Below, piece by piece: positions 55,408 through 64,000 of a stretch of 64,000 nucleotides of DNA (positions are counted from its first letter, which is position 1; every line of letters begins with the position of its first letter). The notes under the pieces are model-generated. The model had not been told where the DNA came from, did not search any database, and worked only from the letters and a program-made list of their open reading frames with translations. The position numbers were made by a program, and so were the translations under genes. The DNA is from Brassica napus (lineage: Eukaryota > Streptophyta > Magnoliopsida > Brassicales > Brassicaceae). The stretch covers positions 37,524,650 through 37,588,649 of the forward strand of contig NC_063452.1 of NCBI RefSeq assembly GCF_020379485.1, read 5' to 3'.

Positions 55408-55960
55408 CTTACGTATCTTAATGGTACATTAATTGTCTTATGGAGTTCATAGCAACAAGAACAGCACTGTTTGATATCTGGCTTTAGCAACAGTGATTGG
55501 ACGGGTTGTAAAGAAACAAGAAGATCTACAACAGGTTTCTGTACCTATCTTGGTCCCAACTTAGTATCATAGAGTGTTAAGAGAAAGTCGACAGTGTCAA
55601 GTTCCTCTACTAAGGCTGAGTAAAGAGCATTAGGAGAAACAAGTGCAGCACTTACAGGGTTGGCTTCGCTATTGAAAGACTTAGGCATTCCTCAAGATGG
55701 TCAGGCGCTGCTGAATTGTGATAACCTATCAGCAGTTCACCAAACCACAAATCCAGCCTTTCATGCTCACTATAAACACTTTGAAACCGACTGGCACCAC
55801 ACTAGAGAAAGAGTGGTTACTAAGCTTCATTGAAACGAGGCATATTCCAGCCATTCAGCAAATAACTGACATTTTTACAAAGTTCCTTTCGCGTGCATTG
55901 TTTGAAAGATTGAGGGACAAACTTGGAGTTGGTTTGCCAACCATCTCAAGTTTGTATTTT
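55408..55960 (+). pseudogene. Copia-1 RNase H, C-terminal end of pol
   Basis: Continues the frame broken by the solo LTR: LTYLNGTLIVL, NSDWTGCKETRRSTTGFCTYLG (RNase H core), KAE*RAL, CDNLSAVHQTTNPAFHAHYKHFE and the pol end near FTKFLSRALFERLRDKLGV. Stops and frame changes are present. After about 55960 similarity ends and no direct 3' LTR follows, so the element is 3'-truncated. Confidence 0.8.
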
Positions 55961-56755
55961 ATTGTAAATTACTCTTTTACAAGTTCAAAACACCGAATAT
56001 ACCAGTATAAAGTTTTAACTTCTATTCACAAATTAAAGATCAATATTTTAAACTTATTCACAAATTTAAGATCTAAATTTTAAACTTATGCCACTAGAAT
56101 AAAATTAAAAATGACACTTAGTAAAAAAAATTACCTAAATTTTAAATATCTAAATAGAAAACAATAATATACATGGTACGGGTCAGAATTTTTCTTGATC
56201 CGTAAATTTAACATGCTTTATAAAAGTAACTAAAGTCAATTATATATACATAAATCCAAACACATATTGGGTAAGAACTTACAAATATAAAAATTATAAA
56301 TAAAATTTCAGTTTCTCTTATATAAAAGTTTTGTCAAATAAAAACAAAAATCTCGTCTTTTGAAAATGCAGATTAGAATTTAGTTTGTATAAAACACCGA
56401 AACCCCTCCCCCCAAATTTTTTTTTAAGTGACTACACTCACCAAGATACAAAGTACAAACTACATGTACACAAACACAACTGTATGCATGCAAATTAGCA
56501 TATATATATATCATACATTTATAATTGCTCCTTCGTTTATCCACCTGATGAAGTTTCAACTTTTTCAAGTCAACGAGACCCAATGCAATAATGCAATGAT
56601 TAACAATATTAGAGAAGATAGTGACCATCCAACAGTTTGACCGCGACACTGCTGACATGTAACACCACGTCGCTATATGCCATTCCACCAACCTCGAGGG
56701 ATTCAAATTAATGATCTTCATTATCAAGAGATATATTTCTCCCTTTAAATCTATT
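55961..56755. other. AT-rich intergenic region upstream of the DUF3339 gene
   Basis: No TE protein or RNA gene seen. A C-run (CCCCTCCCCCC, about 56403) and short AT repeats occur. It presumably includes the promoter of the gene at 56818. Confidence 0.4.
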
Positions 56756-56764
56756 AATATAACT
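56756..56764 (+). promoter_or_regulatory. Possible TATA box of the DUF3339 gene
   Basis: TAATATAAC, 54 bp before the ATG, giving a short pyrimidine/AAGAAG-rich leader. Another candidate (ATATATTTC) lies about 25 bp upstream. Confidence 0.3.
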
Positions 56765-56817
56765 TAGCTCTTTATCAAAATCTCTCTTCCTGGATAACAA
56801 ACAAGAAGAATCAAGAA

Positions 56818-57021
56818 ATGGCGGAGTGGATACCTGCAATTGTAGCGACGGTGTTGTTCGTGGTTCTGACGCCGGGGTTGCTGTTTCAGGTTCCCGGCAA
56901 CAATAACTTTGTAGACTTTGGGAAAATGGAGACGAGCGGATACTCAATCCTTCTTCACTCCTTCATTTACTTCGGCCTCGTCGCGGTCTTCACCGTCGTC
57001 ATTCACTTTCCTGGCACTTAA
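56818..57021 (+). CDS. DUF3339 small membrane protein
   Basis: 67 residues beginning MAEWIPAIVATVLFVVLTPG, the hallmark N-terminus of plant DUF3339 proteins, which are typically 65-75 residues and of unknown function. Two hydrophobic segments are visible (about 5-24 and 43-64), separated by a short polar stretch with VDFGKMETSGYSI, matching the family's conserved V-(D/E)-F-G...TSG motif. It therefore appears to be a complete two-pass membrane protein, probably of the endomembrane system or plasma membrane. The ATG context (GAAATGGC) is favourable. It is a single exon with no interruption, the only convincing host gene in the window. It reads toward the TE cluster on the right. Confidence 0.9.
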   Translation: MAEWIPAIVATVLFVVLTPGLLFQVPGNNNFVDFGKMETSGYSILLHSFIYFGLVAVFTVVIHFPGT

Positions 57022-57574
57022 ATTCTACACTATATTTATACGTACACATATGTTTCTTGTAATTTTTTTTATCTATGCTTTGAATTTGTCTTTCATATTT
57101 TATATGTTCATCTGTACTACTGTTGTGTACTTCGATAGTGATTTCTAAAGTAATTCACATAAGATGAACCAAAAACAAGAACGAAAACCAGTATTGTAAA
57201 GTTTATTGAATTTTGTAATGAATAAGATACATGTTTTGAAAAAAAATAGTTACCAAAAAAAAATGTTTTGAAAAAAAATTCCAATGTAAAAGTGGAGAGT
57301 TGACCAAGTATATGTTTTAAATAGGATATTGGTAATCTAAAGAGTACATAAATAATTTAAATGCTATAAGTGTATAGCCGAAAAAGATAGGCCAACAAAT
57401 ATAGGAATCTATAATGAACCTCTTGTATCATTTCAATTTCATCATCTTTTATATCAAGATATGTTTTAGCAAAAAAAAAATTAAAATTAATTAATTTTAG
57501 TGATTGATGGGTATTTTTTTTTGTTAGGGATTAAGGGTAACTTCAACCATGACACCAATTTGGTGCTGAAATTA
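57022..57574. other. AT-rich region downstream of the DUF3339 gene
   Basis: The presumed 3' UTR, then AT-rich DNA ending in a CACCAATTTGGTG palindrome similar to that in the 0.9-kb array. No gene seen. Confidence 0.4.
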
Positions 57575-57927
57575 TGAAGAACTGAACACAAGAGAGAATT
57601 TTCTGAATAATACTTTATTGACACATTTCGGCTACCGATTACAGAGAGCTAATATTGCTTTATATACAAGAAGACTCAACTATTGAAACCCTACACGTGG
57701 CTATCTTATCCTCGTTTCACACCATCAGCAAGCTGTCAAAGCGATTCTACGGTGCAAGAGATGTTGTCTTTTGTGCCAGCTCCGCGGCACAAGTCTTGTG
57801 ACAGTTCCAGAGATGCTGAATGGCTGAACTAGTATTGGGCTTGAATAGAGTTTGACTGTATTTGGGTCTTACTACATTTTGGCCTTCTACTTTACCTCTG
57901 TTTTTTGTAACAGAGTATTAGCTTCTT
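57575..57927 (-). mobile_element. Inverted Copia-1 family LTR (truncated)
   Basis: Reverse-complement match to the LTR at 41021-41384: TGAAGAAC edge, AATACTTTATTGACAC, GCTTTATATACAAG (TATA region), GCTCCGCGGCACAAG and GTAACAGAGTATTAGC. The last 10 bp or so of the LTR start are lost where plus-strand LINE sequence begins. No primer-binding site or internal region adjoins it, so it is a solo or remnant LTR. Confidence 0.8.
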
Positions 57928-59315
57928 TACCTCCTCTCCTTTGCGAATAGACTCAGTGGATAACTCATCTTATGTGTGGACGAGTATTATAGCAGCAAGG
58001 AAGCTATTACTTTTGGGTATTAGAAACAAAGTGCATTCAAGATATGAAATTATTGTGTGGCAGGATCCATGATTCCCTTAACGCCAGGAAGGCCAGCTCA
58101 CCTCGGGCCCCAGTTGTACATCCAAAAATGACAGATAGTAGTCTTATTAATTTTGAATTAAAGGAGTGGGATGCTCGACTACAGGAACAGTATGTAGATC
58201 TGGAGGACATATCAATAATTCGGAGTTTGGCCATAAGCCCTACTCATCGAGGTGATACCTTTTGCAAAGCTACACCAAAATGATCAATATAAAGTCAAGC
58301 CTGAATATTGGGTAGCAACAAATATACTCACAAATGACGAGGAAAAGGAAGCTCTAAAGCCCAACATAACCAAACTTCAAGCATTTGCTTGGAAAGTGAA
58401 TACACCATAAAAGATTTGTCATCTTACATAGAAATTAATCACATGGCAGGTAGCGCTCACAAGGAATCTGGTACGCCGCAATATGCGATGTGATAATTAT
58501 TGCCCAAGATGTAGAGAGCCAGAAGAAAGTGCTATTCATGCAATCTTCGAATGTTCACTGGCCTTACAAGCATGGTCATTATCATCAACACCATCAAGCT
58601 CTCAAACTTTCCATATATCGAACATTTATGCCAATATGGACTATCTTTTTTGTGGAAAAATAATATTATAGAGCCAAAAGATGATAGAGACCATTATCCT
58701 TGTATAATCTGGTACATTTGGAAGGTTAGAAATGATAAGCTATTCAGAGGTATAGACAGGGATCCATCGGAGCTAGTCAGGTATGCAGAGAGTAAGTGTC
58801 ATGTCCGGTATAATGCAAAGGAGACTATACTTGCTCCTACACATGAACAAATTGTTGAAGAACCAGAAGCCTTAATTTTGAGTGATATTTGTATGGTGGA
58901 TGGTTCATGGACCTCTATAGATCAATTCAGTGGAATTGGATGAGTTTGGAAGGATAGCATAAGAAGGATCCAACTTATGGGGACACATTACTTAAGGAGG
59001 CGTGAGACAGCATTATACTTGGAACTGGAAGCGCTAAGATGGGCAATTGAGAGATTGCTATAGCATTCGACCGGTCAGAGATTTTGAACAGATTGCAAGG
59101 ACCTGATCGCAATGACAACGGACCCACAAGCATGGCCAAACTTCTCAACTGAGCTGGAAGTCATTCAAATGTTTCAGATGTGTTTTCCAGATTTCAAGAT
59201 CAGCTACATCCCAAGGACACAAAATGAAGTTGCTGATTCGGTAACTAGAAATGCTCGTTCTTTTTATAGATCTCTTTGCTTTAGAATAGCAGTCAAAAAA
59301 ACATATTTACATTAG
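57920..59315 (+). pseudogene. LINE-6: 3' half of an L1-type ORF2, degenerate
   Basis: The plus strand encodes, with frameshifts and stops, the region from the thumb to the C-terminus of a LINE-2/LINE-4-type ORF2: SSPLRIDSVDNSSYVWTSIIAARK (about 57935-58000), AWKVNTP (58390), the zf-RVT region CPRCREPEESAIHAIFEC (58500-58555), WYIWKVRNDKLFRGIDRDP (58710-58770), RNase H start MVDGSWTSIDQFSGIG and KISYIPRTQNEVADSVTRNAR near the end. It is older than LINE-2 judging by the number of lesions. No poly(A) or target duplication could be fixed. Confidence 0.8.
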
Positions 59316-60165
59316 TTTTAGTTTTTTTAATGTTTCAAAATTAAAATGAGATCTATCTCTTAATCCTTTGCACATTGATCAACATAAAATTATTTTAATG
59401 CTAAAAATCTTACGTACATTTCAATATGACTATATTTTAATATTTCATAATAGTAAATATAAAAAAAATATTTTCGTGGTAAAATTAGTATTTTAATAGA
59501 ATTAATATAAATAAGAAAAATGTTTTAATATTTTATTGTATTAGATATTTAATTATATTTTCAATGGTATAAATATAAAACATGGTAGTTTAAAGGTTGT
59601 ATGAATATATGAATATGCTCACCCAATGTTTTATAGGTGTTTCTTGTTTTTGTTATTATCCACAAATGTCGAAACAAACCTGTTTTTGAAGGTTTCATAT
59701 CACTGACGTAGTAATTTTCACAGTTGCGATTTGCGATCATAGTTTTACGAATTGACAAAGCTATTGCTAAATCACGTTTGAGTTTTTGATAGTGGTTTAG
59801 GTAAATATTTCGTTATGATATAGCGTCTATTTATAGAGGCTCTCTTATGCTTCATGGAAGATTTTTAAAAGTTGTGCCATTTCAAATGTTTTTTTTTTAA
59901 TGTTGATTGTCCCCTAAATTACGTTTAAATTTGGGAATTTAAAGTGATGGTTTCGTTTGCCTATGCTCTGTACCGAACCTCTTTTATGCTTTTTTTTCTT
60001 TTTGTTTTGGTCTATGAAAATAAAAGGAACCCTTAATCAATATTGTTTCCTCTTTGTTACAATTTTTGGTTTAACCACAAAAGTATTGATTTTCCTATTG
60101 AATCCCATCTGATTTTCTATGAAATCTACTTAGTTTTGTTATGTATCTTTTGGTCTGAAATAACT
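59316..60165. other. AT-rich intergenic stretch
   Basis: No ORF with a recognisable domain, RNA gene or repeat was seen. Confidence 0.5.
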
Positions 60166-62197
60166 CTACTTAGCCTTCATATTTGTAGGACTTATATGTT
60201 TTCTTGCTAATGCTACTGGTGTGTGGAAATCATATATAGGGACATCATCTTTAATCCTGATCTGTGAAAGATGATAAGCAACTCTGTTTTCCACTCCTTT
60301 CATATTCTTGATCCCCATTTTGTAGACTTTCTCAATAGGTAGGAAATCATATAAAGGGACGTCATCTTCAATCCTGATCTGCAAGAGATGATAAGCAACT
60401 CTATTTTCCACTCCTTTCATATCTTTGATCTCCATATCAAACTCTTGACGAAGTAGAATCTATCTCAGAGACCATCTCAAAATCATTGGCTTTGCATCTT
60501 TCTTTTGCATTAAGTATTTGAAGGAAGCGTGGTTAGTGTGAACAGTTACCTTAGGAACGACCAGATAGGATCAAAATTTCTCGAAGGCGAATATATATCT
60601 TGTAATTTTTTTTCTAGTTGTTGCATAAATTCTCTGCACATCACCGAGTGTTCTGCTTGCATAGTACACAACATGAAGTGTCTTATCCTTCTTCTTCCCA
60701 AGTACGGCTCCTACAGAAAAATCGTTGGCATCACACATAACCTCAAAAGGTAAATTACAGTCTGGAGCATGTACAATGGGAGCAGTCACCTGTCATGATT
60801 TCCTGAAAAGCTTCAAGGCACTCTAGAAAAAAAAATCAAACTTGACTTCCTTACAAAGGGAGTTGTGAGTGGTCTAGCTATCTTGCTGAAGTCTTTAATG
60901 AACCTCCTGTAGAAACCATAGTGTCCTAGAAAACTCCTTACAGCCTTCACATTAGTAGGCGTTGGTAGTCCTGTCATGACCTCGATCTTGGCTTTGTCTA
61001 CCTCAATTCCAGCTGCTGAAACCTTGTGTCCCAGAACAGTCCCATCAGTGACCATAAAGTGGCATTTCTCCTAGTTCAGAACTAAAATTTTCTCTCCACA
61101 TCTAACTAGCACCTTGCATAAACTGTCTAGGCATGATGTAAAATCTGATCCATAGACTGAGAAATCATCCATGAAAAATTCCTTGAAATCCTCAATTATG
61201 ACTTTAAAGGTAGACATCATACAACTGTGGAAGCTAACATGATCATTACAAAGTCCAAAAGGCTTCTTGCGATAAGAAAAAGTACCATAAACACAGTGAA
61301 AGTAGTCTTTTCTTGATCATCCAAGTGAATAGGAAAATGGGAGAACCCATAGTATCCATAACAAAATAGTAGTATGGACGGTTTGCTAGCCTTTCCAATA
61401 TCTAATCAATAAAAGGTAAAGGGAAGTGATCCTTTCTTGTCGCAGTGTTCAACTTCATGTAATCTATGCAAATCCTATGCTCGGTAACAGTCCTCGTAGG
61501 GATAAGCTCATTTTTATCATCCTTAATCACTGTAACCCCTCCTTTCTTAGGGAAACAAACACTGGACTGAACCAATTGCTCTATGAAATCAGATAGATAA
61601 CCCCTGCTTCCAAAAGCTTCATGATCTCTTTTTTCACAACTTCTTTTAAATTTGGACTCAGCCTCCTCTGATGCTCAAGGGATGACTTCGACTCGTCTTA
61701 CAGGTAGATCCTATGCATGCACAAGTTGGGAGAGATACCTAAAATGTCATCAAGGGAATAGCCGAGAGTTTTGAGATACTTGCGCAGCTTGTGTTAGCAG
61801 TAAAGTGAGGTCTGCATTATTCAAATTGACATTAACAACTGTTCTCACAGAGAAAGGCATATTTTAGGCCCGCAGGAAGTGGTTTGAGCTCAATGTTTGG
61901 TGCTTTGCCAGACTCCAATCATTGGAATCGCGAAGGTGTCGATCGATGTTTATGGGGTCTCACTCGATACTCGTTTAATCTTCGAGATCTTCCTTCGCAT
62001 CAAGTTGCAAAACCTCTTCCCTAGTATCCATCAACCTGACGTAGTTGGCAGCTCGGTCATCTAGATGTTCTGCATCTTTTACAAAAGCTGTTAGATCTTG
62101 TTCCATGGGGTCTGTAGTATTAACATGAAGTATATTATCAAGGAGAATTAGTATGCATGTTCTAGGAACTGACGACTCATGCATGTTCACCATTTAC
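60166..62197 (-). pseudogene. Athila-like pol fragment: RT and RNase H
   Basis: Minus strand. The upstream end (61975-62193) is a short acidic ORF from the protease-RT linker, followed by a single TCGATCGA at 61939. Reverse transcriptase is decayed but keeps FFMDDFSVYG (about 61155-61185). The frame at 60813-61055 has VLGHKVSAAGIEVDKAKIEV and KAVRSFLGHYGFYRRFIKDFSKI (Ty3 RT thumb). The piece at 60571-60789 has the RNase H start (FEVMCDANDFSVGAVLG and YASRTL). The last piece (60166-60435) holds the VENRVAYHL region before integrase. Integrase is absent. Many stops and frameshifts are present. Confidence 0.8.
60225..60435 (-). repeat. In-frame tandem duplication (117-bp offset) in pol
   Basis: A block at about 60225-60320 recurs at about 60342-60435. 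It encodes the KGVENRVAYHL...DDVPLYDF segment twice with several differences. The 117-bp offset equals 39 codons. Confidence 0.88.
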
Positions 62198-62205
62198 TTC
62201 CTAGG

Positions 62206-62707
62206 CAGAGCCGTGCTTACCTTTGTAAAAAAAGGCAGCAGCCTCAGGTCCCCTACTTTTATCAAAATACAGGGTCCAATTTTTATGTTCAACATACTTT
62301 TCATTTTTGTTTTTGTTTTTTACAACATTTATTGTTGTTATAAGAGCTTACATATGTATTTATATAAGAAAATTGACGGTTGATACACATTTCAATTTTT
62401 GCTATTTTTTTAGATTTTATTTATAAACATATTAACAATATCTATCATACAATTATTTCTTAACATACACAAAAAAATCATGAAACCCCATATTAAATTT
62501 TTTTTTGCCTTAGGCCCCCTCAAACCTTCGCACGGTACTGTTCTTAGGAAACGTTATTTCAATTTTTGCTATTTTTTTAGATTTTATTTATAAACATATT
62601 AACAATATCTATCATACAATTATTTCTTAACATACACAAAAAAATCATGAAACCCCATATTAAATTTTTTTTTGCCTTAGGCCCCCTCAAACCTTCGCAC
62701 GGTACTG
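62206..62707. mobile_element. hAT-like MITE with tandemly duplicated right end
   Basis: The left tip CAGAGCCGTGC and right tip (reverse complement) CAGTACCGTGC form an 11-bp inverted repeat with two mismatches, flanked by TTCCTAGG (62198-62205) and TTCTTAGG (62541-62548 and again 62708-62715), an 8-bp duplication with one mismatch. These features fit a hAT-derived MITE. The right 167 bp, including the tip and target duplication, are repeated in tandem (62391-62557 and 62558-62724). Confidence 0.65.
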
Positions 62708-62724
62708 TTCTTAGGAAACGTTAT
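62391..62724. repeat. 167-bp direct tandem duplication
   Basis: Two essentially identical copies, 62391-62557 and 62558-62724, starting TTCAATTTTTGC and ending in GGAAACGTTATT. Confidence 0.93.
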
Positions 62725-63031
<307 letters not shown>

Positions 63032-63042
63032 TGGTATCAGAG
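63032..63042 (+). other. Primer-binding site of Copia-2
   Basis: TGGTATCAGAG, complementary to initiator-Met tRNA, directly after the LTR. Confidence 0.75.
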
Positions 63043-63111
63043 ATTTGTTTATTTATATCTTTTGTTTCTTCCGCAAAACTCTGTTTCTGTTTCTGCAAAT
63101 CTCTGGTTATT

Positions 63112-64000
63112 ATGGAAAATAACAAGGCTTTTTCTATCTATGTTACTCTCGAGGGGATCAATTATTTGTTGTGGTCTAGACTGATTAAAACAGCACTTCG
63201 AGTTCGTGGTCTTTGGAGTCATGTCACGACTGGTAAAGCTCAACAACTGACTATTCAAGAAAACAACCAATAGATTGTCGGGTTGATGAAGACAAATATA
63301 TTCAAGAGGATATGATGGTTTTGTCCATCATCCAAAACTCTATGAAGCCATCTATTTTGGAGGCTTACTCCTACTGTGAGACAACCAAAGATCTATGGGA
63401 TACACTTCAAAAGGTGTATGTTAACATGTATTGTTTGATCCAAAAATGGTGTTTATACTGAAATGTTTGTTGAATCAATACAATAAAAGAATCTAAAATA
63501 AAAGATTAGATTCTTGAGGTTTAGGAGAAATCTTGAAAAATCAAATGAGAAATAAACATCAAAAAGAATTTAATGATCAAAGATTCTATTACAAGAGTGA
63601 TCAAGTATATCTAAATCTATAAATTCTTTGTAAGAAGTGTTTTGTGTGTAAAATGGGAAAAGAGAGATTCCTTTTCATAAGGAGGTAGCTCATTATTTAT
63701 AGAAAGATAAAGCCTAGGGCTTCCTAGCAATATGTGCCTAGTTCAATGTCTAATGGGCCTTGGGGATGATGTAAATCCACCCCCAACATGTATAATCTAA
63801 GTCATGTGTTTGAAGTTAAAGAAGGCTATCAACACTCTGTCTCAAGAGGATATGGAGTTCACTAAATGCTTAAGAAAGTTCAGATCTCTTTGAACTGATC
63901 TTGAAATTCTAAGACCAAGCTTCACTAATCATGATTTTCTCAATGAAAGGCATGAGCGGGAAAAGGTATTTAGGCTGTTTCTAACCTTGAATCCAACCTA
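63112..64000 (+). pseudogene. Copia-2 gag (partial, interrupted)
   Basis: Starts MENNKAFSIYVTLEGINYLLWSRLIKTALR, the typical N-terminus of Copia Gag in plants, and continues in shifting frames through QEDMMVLSIIQNSMKPSILEAY and TTKDLWDTLQKVY. A 353-bp insertion (63432-63784) then interrupts it. It resumes with VFEVKEAINTLSQEDMEFTKCLRKFRSL and HEREKVFRLFLTLNPT to the window edge. Stops near 63271 and 63891 show decay. It would form the capsid. Confidence 0.78.
63432..63784 (-). mobile_element. Small solo LTR-like insertion in Copia-2 gag
   Basis: Lies between two copies of AACATGTAT (63423-63431 and 63785-63793). Reverse-complemented it reads TGGGGGTGG...CAAACA, with a TATA-like CTATAAATAATGAGC (about 63693). 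That fits an LTR in minus orientation. Removing the insertion plus one repeat gives a continuous gag frame. The 8-9 bp duplication is longer than the usual 5 bp, so another element class is possible. Confidence 0.55.

Noticed and set aside
60529..60753. Plus-strand ORF opposite the Athila RNase H
   Set aside because: It is the antisense shadow of the pol fragment on the minus strand.

Overview
This window is a plant nuclear DNA segment, almost certainly from a Brassicaceae species (Brassica/Raphanus/Arabidopsis relatives). That is an inference from the Athila- and Tat-type Ty3 elements, the plant L1-type LINEs with an ORF1 of the DUF4283/zinc-knuckle type, Ty1/Copia elements primed by initiator-Met tRNA, and one small plant-specific DUF3339 membrane-protein gene. 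I see no bacterial-type operons, rRNA or tRNA genes. Nearly everything is nested transposable-element DNA. The only convincing host gene is the 67-residue DUF3339 protein at 56818-57021.

Layout. 1-4515: minus-strand Tat/Ogre-like Ty3 element in which gag-protease runs directly into the polypurine tract and 3' LTR, with no reverse transcriptase or integrase. 4516-9036: 3' part of a plus-strand Athila-like element with a decayed repeat-rich ORF and a truncated 3' LTR. 9030-12900: minus-strand Athila-like element (LTR, PBS, broken gag, protease). 12903-13990: a third, plus-strand Athila LTR. 13991-15480: remnant of a minus-strand Copia element.

15484-41020: a tandem repeat of about 0.9 kb (about 2.5 units), pulled apart by LINE-1 (15517-15829), LINE-2 (16293-22604), a MULE-like element (23283-33562), LINE-4 (34239-39996) and a GGATCC-rich MITE (40151-40709). 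A 6.02-kb tandem duplication (about 19115-25139 and 25140-31135) later copied the 5' part of LINE-2, one array segment and half the MULE.

41021-55960: one plus-strand Copia element. Its integrase is split by a CACTA-type transposon (about 43181-52374), and its RNase H by a solo Athila LTR (54144-55402, 5-bp TSD). The CACTA element carries fragments of an F-box/LRR/FBD gene and possibly a GST_C-type gene, and itself hosts the best-preserved element in the window, LINE-5 (44870-50440), with intact ORF1 and ORF2 and a 16-bp TSD. 56100-64000: the DUF3339 gene, an inverted Copia LTR, a plus-strand LINE fragment, a decayed Athila pol, a hAT-like MITE, a long (TC)n tract, and the 5' end of a second Copia element whose gag is split by a small solo LTR.

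The most unusual signal is a strict 24-bp period of a palindromic TCGATCGA-centred motif in the Athila-like elements. It occurs in translated regions, where it gives an 8-residue Ser-Ile-Asp repeat, and in untranslated 3' regions and LTRs. The spacers between the motifs have diverged while the core and the spacing are kept.
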